A DNA stretch of 47,625 bases from a virus: positions 1 to 47,625 of IMG/VR virus record IMGVR_UViG_3300042897_000946; one strand, 5' to 3'. Each line of letters opens with the position of its first letter. The stretch's first letter is position 1. The position numbers and the translations under genes were made by a program. The notes below the pieces were generated by a model. It did not search any database. It was not told where the DNA came from and saw nothing but the letters and a program-made list of their open reading frames with translations. Positions 47,541 to 47,625 of this stretch are shown here, piece after piece.

Positions 47541-47625
47541 CGTTAGACCGATTTGGGCGGGCGGTCAGCTTCACAACCTCTAACTTCACTGTGACAGCCC
47601 TTGGGTTGCATTCTATCATGCCTCG

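Noticed and set aside
47425-47619. 64-codon minus-strand ORF at the right end
   Set aside because: Its ATG lacks a spaced SD, its end runs through the 14-bp palindrome, and the P-loop homology lies in a different frame, so it is probably chance.
1-47625. Lysogeny functions, CRISPR array, insertion sequences
   Set aside because: No integrase, CI-like repressor, attachment-site pair, direct-repeat/spacer pattern or transposase was seen in either strand.
1-47625. Simple circular closure of the window
   Set aside because: Joining 47625 to 1 gives mismatched acceptor bases for the tRNA, and I saw no terminal direct repeat.

Overview
The window reads as a nearly complete genome of a virulent, contractile-tailed (myovirus) phage of a Gram-negative bacterium. 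Every credible gene is on the minus strand, so transcription runs from right to left. There are host-type sigma-70 promoters and strong Shine-Dalgarno (SD) sites, and no integrase, repressor or phage RNA polymerase. The order terminase, portal, MuF, DUF2213 protease/scaffold, capsid, connectors, DUF3383 sheath, DUF3277 tube, frameshifted chaperone, tape measure, baseplate resembles Bcep781-like myoviruses. That comparison is from memory, not from a search.

The central find is a complete genome-wide base-substitution pathway. A PurZ-type 2-aminoadenylosuccinate synthetase (41107-42300), a DUF550/MazZ-type purine dNTP pyrophosphohydrolase (40616-41110), a DatZ-type HD dATP hydrolase (40075-40635) and a family A polymerase with a 3'-5' exonuclease (DpoZ-type, 43098-44930) stand together. 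In known Z phages these enzymes replace adenine by 2-aminoadenine (Z). PurZ plus host PurB and nucleotide kinases make dZTP, DatZ removes dATP, MazZ supplies dGMP, and DpoZ copies the DNA. Two adenine-methyltransferase-like genes, a DUF1599 nucleotide-modification-associated protein, a winged-helix protein and a PD-(D/E)XK nuclease lie in the same or the neighbouring operon.

Layout from right to left. 47.6-47.0 kb: a hairpin-rich, almost gene-free stretch and one small gene. 47.0-42.4 kb: UvrD-like helicase, SSB-like protein, DpoZ, D12 methyltransferase. 42.3-38.3 kb: PurZ operon. 38.2-33.5 kb: many small early proteins, one probably frameshifted, ending with a MESH1-like alarmone hydrolase. 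33.46-32.88 kb: gene-free region with a strong promoter and iteron copy B. 32.8-29.5 kb: three small genes and the terminase. 29.5-23.1 kb: fibre/esterase spike and lysis cassette. 23.1-5.5 kb: head, connector, tail and baseplate. 5.5-5.1 kb: hairpin and iteron copy A. 5.1-0.1 kb: AEP primase, SNF2 helicase, early proteins and a tRNA-Met cut by the window edge.

Two system-level signals stand out beyond the genes. First, a roughly 240-bp non-coding region with GTTACGCC iterons is present twice, 27,800 bp apart, with conserved spacing. Second, a set of promoters closely matches TTGACA-N17-TATAAT (five exactly) and punctuates the early operons. Function calls rest on motifs read by eye; no database search was possible.
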